Below the pieces are notes generated by a model. That model ran no database searches. It was not told where the DNA came from and was given only the letters and a program-made list of their open reading frames with translations. From positions 1-64,000 of the forward strand of contig CADASF010000005.1 in assembly GCA_902790465.1 (NCBI GenBank): a DNA stretch of 64,000 nt, written 5' to 3'. Origin of the DNA: an uncultured bacterium. Lineage in GTDB: Bacteria > Vulcanimicrobiota > CADAWZ01. Below are positions 61,795 through 64,000 of the stretch, one piece after another; within the stretch, counting starts at the first letter, position 1; each line of letters opens with the position of its first letter. The translations under genes and the position numbers were made by a program.

Positions 61795-62847
61795 ATGAAA
61801 ATATCAATTACAGGTTTTGGAGGTTCGGGAAAAACCTCACTTTTTGCAGCATGTACAGGTAAGACAATGGAAGATGCAATCCGTCAATCTGTCGGAGTTG
61901 TATCTGTTCCAGATGTCCGTTTAAATAAATTGAGTGCTTTGTTTAATCCCAAAAAGACAGTTTTTACAGCTATTGATTTTTTGGATACTCATGCAATGGA
62001 TTCACATGTAAAACAGGAAAAAATTTCTCTTTTTGAAACTCTTAGAAGCAGTGATTGTCTTGTTTGTGTAATTTCAGCTTTTCGTCTTATGTCTGATGAA
62101 GAAATGATTGATGAATTAAATAGACTAAGGCTTGATATTGTCATAAATGATTTGGATATGGCAATGAAAAGAAGAGAGAGACTTGAGAAAGAAATCAAAA
62201 TTTGTAAAGATAAAGCAGATAAACAGAAAGAACTCGATTTGATAAATAAAATACAGCCTGTTCTTGAACAAGAAAAATTTTTATATTCTCTTGAATTTTC
62301 AAAAGATGAATTGGCTATCATGAGCAATTCAGGATTTCTTTCAAGAAAACCATGTGTCTATGTTGTAAATTATTCCGAAGATACAAAAGACCCAAAAGCT
62401 CTCGAAGAAAAAGTAAAAAAACAGCTTGAAATACTTGGCGATCCTTCTCCTGTCATTTCTTTAAATGCTTCTGTTGAATCTGAAATCGCTGTTATGGAGC
62501 CTGAAGACAGAGATGAATTTTTAAAAGAATATGGCATTGATGAGTGTGGAAAAGATAAATTGATAAGAGCTGTATATCAGAGAATCAATTATATAACATT
62601 CTTCACTGTCGGTGAAGATGAATGTCGTTCATGGAAAATTCCAGTTGGATCAACAGCTGTTGACGCAGCAAGAGCTATTCACACTGATTTGGCAAGAGGT
62701 TTCATAAGAGCAGAGGTTGTCGAGACAGAAGATATTCTCAGATTAAAATCAATGCATGAAGCCAAAAAACAGGGCCTTGTAAGACTTGAAGGCAAAACTT
62801 ATCTTGTCAAAGATGGCGATATAATCAATATTATGTTTAATATTTAA
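61795..62847 (+). CDS. YchF/OBG-type GTPase (divergent)
   Basis: A 350-residue P-loop protein. Walker A is GFGGSGKTSLF (about 7-17). SVGVVSVPDVRLNKLSALFNPKKTVFTAIDFLDT matches the YchF switch region. A long coiled coil (about 118-155) follows, as in YchF. The base-recognition segment is YVVNYSED where YchF has N-x-x-E. The C-terminal TGS domain starts at about 262 (ITFFTVGEDECRSWKIPVGSTAVDAARAIHTD) and includes the end LVKDGDIINIMF. YchF prefers ATP and binds ribosomes. The sequence is more divergent than usual for the family. Confidence 0.85.
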   Translation: MKISITGFGGSGKTSLFAACTGKTMEDAIRQSVGVVSVPDVRLNKLSALFNPKKTVFTAIDFLDTHAMDSHVKQEKISLFETLRSSDCLVCVISAFRLMSDEEMIDELNRLRLDIVINDLDMAMKRRERLEKEIKICKDKADKQKELDLINKIQPVLEQEKFLYSLEFSKDELAIMSNSGFLSRKPCVYVVNYSEDTKDPKALEEKVKKQLEILGDPSPVISLNASVESEIAVMEPEDRDEFLKEYGIDECGKDKLIRAVYQRINYITFFTVGEDECRSWKIPVGSTAVDAARAIHTDLARGFIRAEVVETEDILRLKSMHEAKKQGLVRLEGKTYLVKDGDIINIMFNI

Positions 62848-62956
62848 AAAAATTTAACAATTCTTGTCATCTTTATTTTTGGAGATGATGTATTTATAAT
62901 ACATATATTTTTAAAAATATGATATGTATTTACGGAAATTAACTCATTATGTTAAT

Positions 62957-63218
62957 TTAACTCGTTGTGTTAATTATTTTTTAGATATTTAGCAGTTAAA
63001 GGAGTTTTTACGGTGTAAGTCACACATTCAAGCTCCTTGCAAGCAAGGAGGAAAAATACAGGAACGATATGTTTTTTTTCCGTAGTAGTTTTGTACAATT
63101 AACACAATATATGCGGAAAAAAAAAGAACTAGTGAGCGACTTATACCTAAAAACTAAGAATAATAATTATGGCACTTTATAAGAAAAAATACTATTTTTA
63201 ATTGGCACAACGATTTAA
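62957..63218. mobile_element. Family 2-ended element with a nested family 1 element
   Basis: The outer ends TTAACTCGTTGTGTTAATT (62957) and AATTGGCACAACGATTTAA (to 63218) are imperfect inverted repeats of family 2 type. Between them, 63012-63155 is a complete family 1 element. The rest of the 62848-63389 gap has a 19-bp repeat (63235) and the likely promoter of the last gene. Confidence 0.6.
63012..63155. mobile_element. MITE-like inverted-repeat element, family 1, copy E (nested)
   Basis: The ends are ACGGTGTAAGTC and GACTTATACC. Inside the left end lies CTCCTTGC/GCAAGGAG, at the place where copy A has CTCCTTTC/GAAAGGAG. An inner hairpin TTTTTTTTCCG / CGGAAAAAAAA surrounds TAGTAG. Layout and order match copy A at 6979-7152. 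Non-coding. Confidence 0.7.
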
Positions 63219-63234
63219 AATATTATTATTTTTC

Positions 63235-63253
63235 TTAGGGACTTTACCAACAC
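63235..63253. repeat. 19-bp exact repeat, copy 2
   Basis: TTAGGGACTTTACCAACAC, identical to 26441-26459. Confidence 0.6.
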
Positions 63254-63389
63254 GCCTTAAAAAAATTGATTTCCTTGAAAAAAAATATAAAAAATTTTAA
63301 CAATTTTGTTATTTATTTTTTTGTAAATTTGTTTTATAATAACAACAATATCAAAATTTAGAAGAATAAAAATATGAGGTGTAAAATTT

Positions 63390-64000
63390 ATGAACTCCAT
63401 AGGTTTTAATCCAAGTCTTGCATATATAAATACATCATCTCCAATCGCTTCAGCTACTCCAGCTTCTGTTGCTTCAGTTCCACAAGAAACAACTGAAACA
63501 CAAGCTCCAGCTGAAACTTTTTCGATGTCATCAGCATCTTCTGTTGCAACTCCTGAAGTAGCCATGAAGCCAGTAACTACTTCTGAAACAAAAGAGATTG
63601 GTTCTCCAGTAGCTTTGAAATCTGTTCCTCCTGAGGTAATGGCTTTTAATGAAACACCTTCAAGAGCCTCTGGTGTTACATCAGATGTTGCTTCTTCAGC
63701 TCTTCCTTCGACAGTTGGTACAGCTGTTTCAGCAAGTTCTGATTCAATAAGTGGTACTACAACTGTAAATGGTGAGCCTGTTGCTAATTCACATATTCAG
63801 TTCTATAAAAATGCCATGAGCCATGAGCCTGAAATTACTGCAATGGTTACAGGTTTAGCAGATCAACAGGATATGGGAACTGAAGGTATTGAATATCGTC
63901 TTAAAGGTTGGGATTCATTTATCAGAAAAGTAAAAACAGAGACAAAGACAGATCCTAACTATGAAGTCAAAGACTTGATAAGATATACTTTGACAGCTCC
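63390..64000 (+). CDS. Ser/Thr/Ala/Pro-rich leader protein with a toxin-like or RelA/SpoT-like region, partial
   Basis: The open frame starts at ATG 63390, after GAGGTG with 8-base spacing, and runs past the window end (203 codons seen). Residues 1-130 are rich in Ser, Thr, Ala, Pro and Val with no signal peptide (MNSIGFNPSLAYINTSS start). From about 131 a folded domain begins: FYKNAMSHEPEITAMVTGLADQ, then GIEYRLKGWDSFIRKVKTE and DLIRYTLTAP. EYRLK...S..RK followed by a D-x-I-R-Y-T segment recalls the start of RelA/SpoT-like nucleotidyltransferase and some polymorphic-toxin domains. That is a weak, by-eye call. Compare the metallophosphatase at 58599, which has a similar leader. Confidence 0.7.
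   Translation, partial: MNSIGFNPSLAYINTSSPIASATPASVASVPQETTETQAPAETFSMSSASSVATPEVAMKPVTTSETKEIGSPVALKSVPPEVMAFNETPSRASGVTSDVASSALPSTVGTAVSASSDSISGTTTVNGEPVANSHIQFYKNAMSHEPEITAMVTGLADQQDMGTEGIEYRLKGWDSFIRKVKTETKTDPNYEVKDLIRYTLTA

Noticed and set aside
63257-63565. A 102-codon minus-strand frame
   Set aside because: It lies antisense to the start of the well supported plus-strand gene at 63390 and takes its Ala/Glu/Gly content from that gene's repeats.

Overview
The window is 64 kb of very AT-rich bacterial DNA with standard stop usage (TAA, TAG and TGA all end genes). A MlaE/MlaF/MlaD-type lipid transport set, many signal peptides and lipoboxes, and sugar-nucleotide genes point to a bacterium with an outer membrane. 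BspA-type leucine-rich repeats, Ltp-type lipoproteins, Sel1 repeats, an Rpn-type nuclease and an Abi gene are common in gut-associated, low-GC lineages. I cannot assign a phylum from sequence alone; an under-sampled candidate lineage is plausible.

Layout. 1-11.5 kb is an accessory zone: an Abi-type HEPN gene followed by a small reading frame with three in-frame TAA codons, an Rpn-family nuclease bracketed by near-identical hairpins, an orphan MutH/Sau3AI-like endonuclease, an S9 peptidase, a cluster of MITE-like inverted-repeat elements, two BspA-type LRR genes, a DinJ-PIN toxin-antitoxin pair and an orphan MntA-type nucleotidyltransferase. QueG and a tRNA-Ala(CGC) follow. 12.7-24.7 kb is a surface glycan cluster: ManC, two tandem GDP-mannose 4,6-dehydratases and five glycosyltransferases, three of whose products or neighbours share a small N-terminal module. 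24.7-30.2 kb holds two Ltp-type lipoproteins, DciA (DUF721) and RecF, a coiled-coil secreted protein and a BsuPI-domain protein. 30.3-38.6 kb holds a lone solute-binding protein, MlaE-MlaF-MlaD, a Ser/Thr kinase, a WecA/MraY-type transferase and an LRR-DUF6273 protein. 39.2-46.3 kb holds WecB, AtpZ, an FtsX/LolD-type ABC exporter, a TPR protein, a CtpA-type protease split at an A10 run, and a multi-zinc-ribbon protein. 46.4-53.2 kb holds lipoproteins, an orphan DNA methyltransferase, an RNase H-like/NUDIX fusion and two Sel1 proteins. 53.4-62.8 kb is mostly housekeeping (FabF, RNase III, radical SAM, YchF-type GTPase) plus a degenerate-GGDEF membrane protein, an RlaP-type nucleotidyltransferase and a 5'-nucleotidase-like metallophosphatase. 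The window ends inside a gene whose product has a long Ser/Thr/Ala/Pro-rich leader.

Two dispersed repeat families run through the intergenic space. Family 1 has ends resembling ACTTTTTGGGTGTAAG. Family 2 has ends resembling TTAACTCGTTGTG and carries the motif GATTGCCACGGTCGC...CCTCGCAATGAC. No member encodes a transposase. The observations most worth following are the proteins that share an MNSI leader, the repeat families with apparently compensatory stem changes, the triple-TAA frame beside the Abi gene, the A10 slippage site in CtpA, and a hairpin that can mask a Shine-Dalgarno sequence in the glycan cluster. All family assignments are by eye from the translated sequence.
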